From: Albula goreensis
Lineage: Eukaryota; Chordata; Actinopteri; Albuliformes; Albulidae
Direction: 5' to 3'
Length of the DNA: 64,000 nucleotides
Assembly: GCA_022829145.1 (NCBI GenBank)
Contig: CM040746.1
Location: forward strand, 4,487,499-4,551,498
The translations under genes were made by a program, and so were the position numbers. Below the pieces are notes generated by a model. The model was not told the DNA's origin and did not search any database. It worked only from the letters and a program-made list of their open reading frames with translations. Shown here piece after piece: positions 1 to 10,725 of this stretch. Each line of letters begins with the position of its first letter. The first letter of the stretch is position 1.

Positions 1-134
1 CAAACACACACACATTCACTCACAAACACACACTCACTCACACGCACAAACACACACACGCATGCATGCATGCACACACACATACACTCACACCCATGCA
101 TGCATGCACACAAACACACAAGCCCACATGCACA

Positions 135-195
<61 letters not shown>
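1..195. repeat. CA-rich microsatellite, degenerate then pure
   Basis: Bases 1-138 are a degenerate CA/CTCA/ATGC tract and 139-195 is an uninterrupted CA run. Reading frames through it encode only Thr-His repeats and are artefacts. It opens a 10.7 kb stretch that is unusually rich in simple repeats. Confidence 0.97.
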
Positions 196-198
<3 letters not shown>

Positions 199-1420
199 AA
201 CCCCATTCCATTGTGGTGCCCCCACACTCCTGTGATTCGAAGGGAAACCAGTCCAAAGAGTAAACCAAACAGAGGGCTTTTTTCCATATCTGCTCAGGAA
301 ATGAATATTCAAATCAAATTAATTTTCCAGATATATTTTGCAACAGTTGACGAAGCAAATGACAGCCGGTTCTCCCCAGGCGACCGCGCTGTCTTGTTTT
401 TTTTTTCTCTCTCAAAGTTTAGGAGTGTCTCAATTAACAATGTCACACACTGATTATGCTGAATTTGATTGTGTCACACAAGGAGATGTCATTACGTTTG
501 TGGAGGCTTTACCGTGGAGAGGGGCGATGGTGCTTGATTATAACTACAGGGAACATTTAGGCAAATTTTGCATGTTGGGCAGGAGCATTTGTTTCGTAGC
601 CGGTTCCCATAATTCCTCAAAAAAACATAACAAATCCAGCAGCGTTTCATTTAGTCCACCTTTAAAATGTCTTCAAATCTGTGTTTGTGTGTGTTTGTGT
701 GAGCGAGCACGTTTTCTTCTGTTGTAAATACACTATATGTGCTTATATATTGAATGATGTAAACGTTACGCCCTGTGTTGTAGGTTGGTATGGAAGCACT
801 CTCTCACTCATTTTCAAACGTGCGCCCTCCTGAGCCTTTGTGGCGTTAAGCTTGCGTGAGGAGGGCTCAGCCGCCATGTTCTCCCCAGTTTGTCAGCTGC
901 TGGTTAGTTTGAGGTCAGGCTCAGCTGGAGGTGAAGTGAGAAGTAAGAGCAGGAGAAGGACGAAGGCCCCACACTCATTTTTCAAGGGGTAGGGCAGGAT
1001 TTGGACAGAAAACTCCAGCCGTCTGAAAAACTTATCTTGAAGAACGAAATGTGCCACCGTCCCCCCCATTCCCTCCCAGGTCGCCCTGGCGATGCAGCTG
1101 ATTTTATTTGGTAGGGTTTCCTCTCCTTACCAGCTGGAATTAAAAGTGGATTAATAATTTTAAACAAGGCTAAACCTTCTTAATCTACAGGCAATGTCTG
1201 TCTGTCTGCATTCCTCCTGGTGCTTACCCATTAGCCTGTCTGCCAGAGCTGCTGTTAGCCCATTCATCCCCACAAACCCCCCAACCACCACCAAAATCAC
1301 CCTGGTCTTATTTACTTTAGCACTTTGCTGGAGCCCTCGGCATAGCCAGCAGTGGGGGAGAGAGATCTACTTACTGCACTCTCTGCTAGTTTATATGTTT
1401 CCTCTGCTCACCACTGTTCT
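196..1420. other. Noncoding unique sequence
   Basis: No reading frame here shows a recognisable domain or a convincing exon. The longest open frames are low in complexity or borrow codons from the neighbouring repeats. A short GT-rich patch lies near 680-705. Confidence 0.6.
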
Positions 1421-1426
1421 GTGAGC

Positions 1427-1464
<38 letters not shown>

Positions 1465-1635
1465 ATGTGTGTGTTTGAGTGTGTGTGAGTGTGTAAGTGT
1501 GAGTGAGAGAGTGTGTCTGTGTGTGTGTGAGAGTGTGTGTGTAAGAGTTTGTGATTGTGTGGGAGAAACTGTGTGTGTGTGGGAGTTAGTCTGTGAGAGA
1601 GGGAAAGTGTGTAAATGTGAGAGTGTGTGTGTTGC
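1421..1635. repeat. Compound GT/GA microsatellite
   Basis: A pure GT core at about 1430-1452 passes into a long degenerate GT/GA tract with many GTGTGA-type variants up to about 1635. Open frames across it (Cys-Val or His-Thr-Ser repeats) are not genes. Confidence 0.95.
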
Positions 1636-1779
1636 ACATACCGTATAGATGAGAAAGAGGGCAAAAGGCTGCGGTTTTGTTTTTACCAAAGTCTACAAAC
1701 TGAGGTTGGTGTGGTGAGGGGTGGGGGCGTGAGAGAACACGCGCAGAGAAGGTCAGGGTCTAACACAGGTGTGACTGAA

Positions 1780-1855
1780 ATTCTCATAGGAATCAAACCT
1801 GCAACCTCTTATTTTCAAGCCCAATTGCATGACCATTATACTTCCCCACTTTGGG
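1780..1855 (-). mobile_element. tRNA-derived SINE head fragment
   Basis: Read on the minus strand this contains a tRNA-like Pol III promoter. An A-box-like stretch (TATAATGGTCA, about 1836-1848) is followed by GGGCTTG and AAGAGGTTGC, then a box B, GGTTTGATTCC (1799-1789), close to the GGTTCGANTCC consensus. The order and wording match the 5' head of common fish tRNA-derived SINEs and also the unit of the tandem array at 54434-55373. No body or tail was recognised, so this is probably an old truncated copy. The family name is not assigned. Confidence 0.6.
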
Positions 1856-2094
1856 TTTGATGTTCCATTTCTCTTACTTCTTCTGTTTTGTTTTTATGCA
1901 TTAAGTGCTTTGCAGCAGTGCAGGAGGGGTTCTTGAAGTGTGGGGGGGCCAACTGTGAGGCAAAGGTCTCACCTTTTAAACTTATACAATAGATATATAT
2001 TTTATTTCTCAAAAGTGAGGGGGATGGATCGGGCCCCCCGCCATGTGCGCCCCTGGTGTGGACCACGTTAAGTTGAGTGTGTATGATTGAATGT

Positions 2095-2202
2095 GTAGGT
2101 GTGTGTGTGTGTGTGTAGGTGTAGGTGTGTATGAGCATGAATGTGTCTGTATGTGTGTGAGTGAGTGATTGTGAGTGACTCTGAGTGAGTGTTTGTGTTT
2201 AG

Positions 2203-2292
<90 letters not shown>
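2095..2292. repeat. GT microsatellite
   Basis: A degenerate GTGTAG/GAGT tract from about 2095 leads into a pure GT run at 2205-2292 (about 44 units). Open frames through it are artefacts. Confidence 0.97.
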
Positions 2293-2293
<1 letters not shown>

Positions 2294-5200
2294 TGCGTCT
2301 GCCCTCATGCTGCCGCAAATGGAGTACAGGGGGAGAAATGTCGAGTAGATTGGAGCAGCTGGTGGTTGGTCTGTGTCAGGAATTGAGAGCTGAAAGGCAG
2401 AGATTGGGGGACTCTGTATTCCCCAGTGAAGGGAAGCACAGATTCAGAATAAAATATTGCTCCCGAAAACACCAAAAAAAAAAAAAAATTCACATTTCAA
2501 CCAACGGTGAAGTGCAAAAGCAGATACTGGAGTGTGTAGAGAACTGCCGTTTTCCCCAATTTTATGAGATCTTTGTGCGCAGGGTAGTGTTCTGGGTGTG
2601 TATATATTTGGGCTTGCGCTCATGGGAGTTAGTGTCGAGGTGGGGTGGGGTGGGGCTGCGGGGGGCGTGCGGAAATAATCAGGAAAACGGAACTCGGATT
2701 GTTCTCAGTTATTAATTTTAATTGTCCTGTTTCTTTCTCACCAATGAACCACGGGGTGGCAAGGAATAGCAAGGGAGTGCTTAACAACGGCGCAAATTAC
2801 AAACCAGGAGGGAATCCCGCCCCCCCAAAAAAAAAAAAAAAAACTTACGTTTCTGAAAGAACAATCCAAGCAGGTCCTCATCATTTTTTCAAATAACCTA
2901 CAATCCATTAGGCTAGAACCCCCAAGAAAGACAGACAGGGAGAGAAGAAAGAGCACTGGGATAGCGTGAGCAGGAACGGGCAAAATAATTCGGAAAAAGG
3001 GGCAAATGATACTAAAGAATGTAAAACTAACAACAGCATTACCACATTAATCTATATTTTTTTTTCCTTTTAATTTAGCCATTATAAAAATGTTCTGTGA
3101 ATGTAGCCGGAGCATTAGCCCCCTCCTGCGCTATTATGCTGCCTGTCTGGTGTTGCAATTTCACACTTCACCGGCTCAGACAACCAGTCTACTTGCGTCT
3201 GCTTGCCCTAGATTTCACCTTATTTAGGTAATACACCAAAGAGTCGTTCACTAGACAGAGGACATTACACACAATATTCTGGATTTAAACATTTTATGTT
3301 ATGCAAATAACAGGATTTGCAATATATGTAAGCGTTATTTATTGCTCTCTTATATGTACAGTATAGTACGCGTCCTTTGCTGATTCGCTCGTGTTGTCTA
3401 CTAAAACACTTTCTTTGTATTTCTCATTTTGATTATTAGATACCCTTTATAATTCGCGTTCAGTGTCGGTGTAAAACTTCTGACGTTGAGTGATGGCTAT
3501 GCCGTGGACTAGCACACGGCATTGCGGGATATTTTTTTGTGTGGTCGGAATGGCGCAGTCCTTGCGGGTTATTCTGGCTTCTACTGCATCCGTAGTGGTG
3601 GTCTTAGAGATCACGTTTGAGCGACAAACGGTACGCCACTTACCCTCCGTCGGTTTATCATTTGTAATGCATGAACGACGGCATATTAAATTTAACAGCC
3701 AGACAGTGGAGTTAATATATAATTTATGTCTTGGAAGAAGAAAAACAAACAGTTCAACATACCGTTCCCAGTCTTTTGTCGCGGCCATTGTATGTGTGAG
3801 ATATTAAATAATGTGGGAAAAAATGTAATAAATATGTCTGTACAACAACCGAGAGTAGGCCTACATATGATATTGCACGAACATACCATCTCTCAGGAAG
3901 GCCTAGTGAGATAACGTAGGTGGCCATGCAACCAGTTCGACCACAACACATGTACAGTATAATCTGCAACCTCAAACGGTCAATTATTTATTGTGTTGAT
4001 GACAGATAGTGCAGAATAGGCAGATAAAAAGCCAGCATGCTTCTGCAACACAACTCATTTTTCAAACGTTGACAAAAACACAAGTTAGTGAAAAAACTGG
4101 CGTGAATCCCCATTTTTATTTCACACAGATACACAACTAGCACACAAACAGTTACTAACGGAGAGGAAAATTACCACGATCTCACCCATGGTGTATGATT
4201 GAGGTGTTCTTGACGTTCACTGTGCCTGAGCTGTTCAAGGACGTGCTAAGCGAATAGTTAATAATGCGACTGCAACTGCGCATTTTCTTTCCGCGAGATT
4301 GGTGGGGTTACTGCGTTAAGGTTTGACCAGAACCCTCATGGCGTATGATAAACATCTCTCCAAACCACCCCCCAAACAAAAAAAAATGATCTGTTCTATT
4401 ATTTTTTGCGAAAATATTTAAAGATTTTTTCATCTGGAAGTTACGGTAAAAAAAAATAAAAGCAAAATAAATTGTTTATCAGCAAGTAAAAGTTTTAGGC
4501 AGACCAAGACATGAAATGATAACCAATGTGCGAAATAATTGAAGTGACGCTTATTTATGTATTTTTGTTTGTTTTTTATGTAATCTACTATCAATGCTGC
4601 TTGCAGTGGTAATTATGTGTCTTTATGTTTTTTCTACAATTAAGGGAATCAATTGCTTGCTATTTCCATTGGCGGTGGAAGGTGGCTGCAGTTTTTAGCT
4701 GGCAGCGATAATTGTGGAAGTGATAGCTTGTTTTTTTAAACGATGAAATGTTTATTGCACAGTTGGACATTTTTCAGCTTTGAATGTTTACTTGAGAGAA
4801 CTGTGTTACAAGTCATCTGAATATACGTGAATTAAAAGTAATATATTATAATATGATATCACTGCATGGATTGTCAATGGCAGGATATTTTTTCGAACAA
4901 AGATAATTGTATCCGCCGAGAAAATTGGTAGGTTTTAAGAGAGACTTCTGGAGTTTGCTGCGCACAGAAGAATTTTTCTTCAAAAGAAGTTATGTCATAG
5001 GTCACTAGACGGGGGGTAAGGATTGGATTTCGTAAAGACGAACTTGGAAGTGTTTGAAAGTAACTGATTGAATAGTGCGTCAGCCTTTCAAATGCGGAAT
5101 TGGATGTGACTTTAGATAACTACGAGTTTGAAGAACGTTAGAACTGATCCGGGGTGTAGGATTTTGTCTGAATGGGGTCAAAGCAAGAGTGGGTGAAAGA

Positions 5201-6855
5201 TTTTAACACCCTTCTACTCATTACGAGGCTTCCAAACAAAGCTTTGTTAAATATTGTTAGATTATTTTTCTAATACCAGCGCATATAATTTTATATCGAT
5301 TTATTAAAACGCAGAATACAGTTTATGATATCATGAAATTGTGAAAATTTCTTGTATGGTTTCACACAGCAAAAATGTAACTGTTTTCGATGTTATACAA
5401 GTTGTGTTACATTTGTGATATTATACTGTATACTGCATGTTATACATTTATTTATGTAATGTTATAAATACATAATTTATTTATTTATAACATTTTATAA
5501 CATTACAGACAAAAAGTGAAAAGTGCTGCAACAACTTGTTATAACAAACCTTGCTGTGACAAACAACATGTAAATATATTAAGTAGTAAGCATACAAGTT
5601 TCTGTAACATCTTGATTTACGTCAGTACCGCCAATTTATTTCTTTTCAGCGTCCGTTACACACACGGAGAAAGGAAACATTTGCGGTTAGGCAATTTTAG
5701 AAAGATTGGCGTCGCCATGGAAAGGCACCTAGCCGGGGAACACCTATGGATCCGACATTATCCTAGCATGAGGGTACTGTGGCTGTCAGAGGCTAGCAAT
5801 TTCCATCAGTACCTGCTCCCAAGTTTCCATATTTGCCTGTCTACCTATTCCCCTACTCCCAGCACCAAAACCCCCTTTTCGCCGTTTACCCCTGACTCAC
5901 ACACCCGGTCCCTTCAGAAGCCCAGCAGACAGTGTGACGGGACATTTTTTTTTAAAAAAAATATTAAGAACATGGATTTTATCCGACTGTAGAAAGTTTG
6001 TACGAATTTATCCTCATGGACTCAACAGTGGTTTATGCAGTAATATTAAAAGAAACAAGTACAAAACAGAGAATTACTTGCTTCATCTGTATTGATTGTA
6101 GGCTATATTTAATTTCAGCTATATTTCCTTAATCCCCTTTGGCCCTGTTATCAGAAAAGGTGTTACAAAAACATCCTTCTTCTCTTAGTCGTTCCAGAAA
6201 CAAATGGCGCTCTTTTTGGCATTACCTAGAGTTGCACATCCTTTTAATTAGCATGAGTTTTTTTTATTATTCCTTTCGAGTTTTATTTGTGTATTGTCAT
6301 TTCTCAAATTGTGGTAGAATCAAATCCAGTCCCGTCCCCTGCTGTCGTAGTTCAGTTTGAGTTTATTATGTCCTACGGGGTAAATTCATTTGGCGTCTCG
6401 CAGTAACAGATAAAAACAGACACGCACCAAGAGACTTGCGGTGACAACAGCACATCCACAAAGCAGTCGCGCTTTTGAAAGAAGTGAATGTGCTCAGAGT
6501 TTAGTCTGTGATAAATTAATGGGGCCGTCTGGACTAATGAGGAGGAAGATGATGATGAAGAGGAGGAGGGCTGGGCAGAGGAGGGATGCCGTCATGCTGA
6601 GGCGCTGTGGCTTTCTGAGGGGCAGGGGCGGCAAGAAAAAAGGGCACCTGCGCACCGTGGGGGGCCGATTATTACCTTATACAAAGGGCAACCCTAGAGG
6701 GCACTTCATCACATTTCCTTCACTAGAAGGGCACTCAAGAGGGCACTTCTTCATGTTTTTTCATGCATACGGGGCACCCAGGAAGGTACTTTTGTGGCAT
6801 TCTTTTAACCACATGGACAAACGCCACCCACCCCACCCCAAGCATGCCAGTGCTG

Positions 6856-6856
<1 letters not shown>
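2293..6856. other. Noncoding DNA, no gene seen
   Basis: AT-rich unique sequence with short A/T homopolymer runs (for example around 2474, 2827 and 3058). Open frames up to about 158 codons, such as the one over 5516-5992, have no recognisable domain, no splice context and a composition like random sequence. I see no supportable exon. Confidence 0.6.

Positions 6857-6944
<88 letters not shown>
6857..6944. repeat. TG microsatellite
   Basis: An uninterrupted TG run of about 44 units. Reading frames running into it gain a Cys-Val tail and are not genes. Confidence 0.98.
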
Positions 6945-6946
<2 letters not shown>

Positions 6947-6989
6947 CTACAGCCTGGCGCTACCCTTGGACCTCCCATTCAAGTCTGTG

Positions 6990-7185
6990 GGTGTGCTGTA
7001 GCAGTCAGGGTGATAGGCCAATAAGGTTCTCAGCTTCAGCTCCCAGGTAGGGCACTGCCATTGTCCTCATGCGCTTCACCTGACCTGCCTCGGTGAACAG
7101 CCTCCTGTGCAAAGGTATTTTGTGTAAAAGTATAAGCTGGTAAGGGTGTCTGCTAAACACCTAAATGTTCTGTAATGCAGAGGCC
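6990..7185 (+). mobile_element. Degenerate tRNA-derived SINE
   Basis: The order of landmarks fits a fish tRNA-derived SINE: a decayed head, then CCCAGGTAGGGCACTGCC (about 7041-7060) as found just after box B in such elements, then GCGCTTCACCTGACCTGCCTCGG in the body, and a tail with GTGTCTGCTAAACACCTAAATG (about 7148-7170). The body segment GCTTCACCTGA..CCTCGGT is also found in the relic at about 49563-49600, which supports a shared family. The copy is mutated and probably inactive. The family name is inferred only at the level of class. Confidence 0.6.
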
Positions 7186-7248
7186 AAGGCTATCTCTAAC
7201 TTTAGTTTAGCAGGAGCTCATCGATGGAAGTGTGCCATTGAAGAAGAC

Positions 7249-7300
7249 CTCTCTCTCTCTCTCTCTCTTTCACTCTCTCTCTCACTCACACACGCACACC
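7249..7300. repeat. CT/CA simple repeat
   Basis: A pyrimidine tract of CT dinucleotides passes into CTCA and CACACG repeats. Confidence 0.9.
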
Positions 7301-8104
7301 GTTTGTACTCATTAGATATACAGCAGATACTTTAAAGTGATTAAAGGTTAATTCACTCCTACGGCACTAACCGCCCTTGGCCACTCTATCCTCAAAGCTT
7401 TTGTTATCTGGCCAACTGGAAACAAACAGAATGGGCTGAACTTCTCAAGCTGTGGTCAGGTTATGCATACCCTGTCTTAGAACGGCATGCTTCCAAACAC
7501 GCTATAGTCAGAAAATGCTTTAAGCACGCAAGATCCCTGAGTAATTCAACTGTGTCGCGGTGGTATTCTACCTCAGTGTTAGAGTAACCTTGGGCCGTAA
7601 TGGGTGGAATGAAGTTTCGTGGACCCCTTACACTGGAGCCTTATCTGAGCCAATCAGAAATGTCTGTCTCTCCACAGCCAATGAAGTCATTGCAACAAAT
7701 CAGTCCATTATACTGCATGGTAGCTGCTATGATCATTGCAACGGTCTCTGCAAATGAAGCATATATGCAAGTGTGCGGCAGGGTACAGCTGATCCTCTCA
7801 GATCTGCCAGCATGCATTCATTCACAGACTTTAGGTTCTAGACATATGTATAACAGAAAATATGTTGACTTTTATATTATTGTGGTTTTTGTGTTTGCCC
7901 GAGTATGCAAGTATGGATGACAGAGCCCAGCTGCAGATTGTAAGACCAGTGAAAGGGCATGGGGGGCTTGGCAGGGCTCCTTGGCAGTTTCTGTGAAACT
8001 GGACTGGCGTTGTTGGCTTTTAATGGCAGTGGCCATGACTAGAACCCGTCCAGCTGGGGTTTCTGTGGGTTTTTGTGGTGATTGAGGGATTGTTTCTTTT
8101 GAAA
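7301..8104. other. Noncoding DNA, no gene seen
   Basis: Unique sequence between simple repeats. Open frames over 7560-7757 and 7600-7920 overlap one another and have no domain that I recognise. Confidence 0.5.
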
Positions 8105-8579
8105 CTTTGAACATAACACAAACACGCTCTCACTTTGACATACTCTCTGCCTCAGTGGTACACGCTCTCACACATCCGAACTCTCTTTGTGTCAATGACA
8201 CACACACACAGTGTGTGTCTCAGTGACACATTCTCTCTGTCACACACACACACACAGTCTCAGTAACACTCTCTCTCGCACATACACACACACACACTGT
8301 GTCTTAGTGTCTCTCTCTCTCGCACACACACACTCACACTCTGCATCTCAGCAACTCACACTCTCTCTCTCACACAAACACACACACACTCACACTCTGT
8401 GTCTCAGCAACACACACTCTCTCTCTCGCACACACACACACAACACACACACACACACACACACACACACTGTGTCTTAGTGTCTCTCTCTTGCACACAC
8501 ACACTCACATTCTGTGTCTCAGCAACACACTCTCTCTCTCTCACACAAACACAAACACACTCACACTCTGTGTCTCAGC

Positions 8580-8650
<71 letters not shown>
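8105..8650. repeat. CA/CT minisatellite ending in a long CA run
   Basis: CA and CT tracts alternate with a recurring punctuation motif of the form CTGTGTCTCAGCAAC or CTGTGTCTTAGTGTC, spaced irregularly by tens of bases. The block ends with a pure CA run at about 8579-8650. The recurring motif shows that the block grew by duplication of larger units as well as by dinucleotide slippage. Confidence 0.92.
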
Positions 8651-8652
<2 letters not shown>

Positions 8653-9687
8653 TCTGTGAGACTCCTGCAGGGAGGGTCTGAAGCACTGGGTAGGCTAGTC
8701 CACATCATTACCCCCCATTATGAGCAGCCTATTGACCCAGCCCTCCTCCAGCTCAGGGGGCCAGATTAGCCCTCGCTGCCTCTAATCTCCTGCCCCACCT
8801 TTTCTCTTCTCACTTCTTCAAAGGGCCGACTGCTTTCGCCCCAAGGAGTACGTGCAGAGAGCAACTCGGTCCCAATTTCAGTTCCTCCCTCTCACAATTT
8901 GACAACAGATTACGATCGCCACATTTCAGGAAAAATATGACCGAGCTGCATGTTTTTATTGTTTAATACGCATAAACATTTCTTTGTTGTTTCATACCCA
9001 GTAATGTTTTTATTGTTCCGCACACAATAATGTCGTCGTTCCTTTGAGTAACTGTCAAACTCACTATGGTTTGTAATTTGTCTGCTACCGCTTGTCATGG
9101 TCCAGTTCGTTACTACGGTACAACAAAGCCAGACAGGTGTCTTTGCTGTGCGATGAATATTCCCCGCTGTCAGATAGCGCTGTGCTTCCTCCAAAAAACC
9201 ATGAACGTAAGTGTCATTTTACAACATTTTTAAATGCCATATCTGTGAGTGATGAATTCATGATAAGAGCGAGTGTAAGACAAGGAAACGTGGCGTTTAA
9301 AACTAGGTACTGGTTGAGGTTTAGCATAAATCATTCTGCAGCGGGATTGAATTCGGGCCTTGCTGATTATTCCCTACGTGGTTCCCTCACCTCCTCTCCG
9401 GCTCTTTGCAGCAAAATGGATAGATTTGGCTTGCATCCTGCTGTGCCTGGCCTACCTGAGGCACCTCCCCCCCAGCCCAGAGAAAGGTGAACACCCCAAA
9501 AACAACAACCCCAAAGCAGGACGATTGGTATTCTGTATGCACCTGCAGTTTTGTTGTTTTTTTTATCCCCAGAAAAGAGAATAGAAATGTGCAAGGTAAA
9601 GACACACCCAATATAGCCTAGCCCCCCCGTTTACAGGACAGTGTTTACAGAAAAAAAAGATCCAAGGGCTTCTGAAATAACAAAAAT
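8651..9687. other. Noncoding DNA, no gene seen
   Basis: Unique sequence of moderate GC content. Open frames on both strands over 9092-9611 overlap each other and none shows a known domain. Confidence 0.5.
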
Positions 9688-10725
9688 GTGTGGCTGCTGT
9701 TTTTGGTGCTGCCGCTGCTACTGGTGTTGTTGTTGTTGCTTTTGTTGTTGCTGCTGCTGTTTGTGTTTTTGATGTTATTGTTGGTCTCAGTGTTGGTGTT
9801 GTTATTGGTGTTGTTGCTGCTTTTGTTGTTTTTCCTGTTTTTGGTGTTCGTGTTGTTGATGCTGTTGTTGTTAGTGTTGGTGTTGTTGTTGGTGTTGTTG
9901 CTGCTTGTTAGTGTTGGTGTTGTTGTTGGTGTTGTTGCTGCTTTTGTTGTTAGTGTTGGTGTTGTTATTGGTGTTGTTGATGCTGTTGTTATTAGTGTTG
10001 TTGTTGTTAGTGTTGGTGTTGTTGCTGCTGTTTTTGTTATTAGGTGTTGTTGTTGGTGTTGTTGATGCTGTTGTTATTAGTGTTGTTGTTGTTGTTGTTG
10101 TTAGTGTTGGTGTTGTTGCTGCTGTTTTTGTTAGTGTTGGTGTTGTTGTTGGTGTTGTTGTGAGTGTTGGTGTTGTTATTGGTGTTGTTGATGCTGTTGT
10201 TGTTAGTGTTGGTGTTGTTATTGGTGTTGTTGATGCTGTTGTTATTAGTGTTGTTGTTGTTAGTGTTGGTGTTGTTATTGGTGTTGTTGTTGCTTTGGTG
10301 TTAGTGTTGGTGTTGTTGGTGTTGTTGCTGCTGTTGTTAGTGTTGGTGTTGTTATTGGTGTTGTTGCTGCTGTTGTTATTAGTGTTGTTGTTGTTATTGT
10401 GTTGGTGTTGTTGTTGGTGTTGTCATTGGTGTTGTTGATGGTGTTGTTGTTAGTGTTGGTGTTGTCATTGGTGTTGTTGATGCTGTTGTTGTTAGTGTTG
10501 GTGTTGTTGCTGCTGTTTTTTGTTAGTGTTGGTGTTGTTGCTGCTGTTGTTGTTAGTGTTGGTGTTGTTATTGGTGTTGTTGCTGCTTTTGTTGTTAGTT
10601 TTGGTGTTGTTATTGATGTTGTTGCTGCTTTTGTTGTTAGTGTTGGTGTTGTTGTTGCTGTTGTTGTTAGTGTCAGTGTTGTTATTGGTGTTGTTGTTAG
10701 TGTTGGTGTTGCTGTTTGTTTATTG
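9688..10725 (+). repeat. GTT/GCT-rich minisatellite, 42-bp higher-order period
   Basis: About 1 kb made almost wholly of GTT, GGT, GCT and GAT triplets. In the cleanest part (about 10172-10260) the repeat is a 42-bp unit of the form AGTGTTGGTGTTGTTATTGG followed by TGTTGTTGATGCTGTTGTT-type sequence. All units are multiples of three, so several frames stay open and read as Leu/Val-rich peptides. These are not proteins: there is no other coding support and the composition follows the repeat. The plus strand is almost free of A and C, a strong strand asymmetry. Confidence 0.95.

Noticed and set aside
5516..5992. 158-codon open frame as a gene
   Set aside because: No domain, low-complexity Lys-Asn end, first codon not ATG, and no splice or promoter context.
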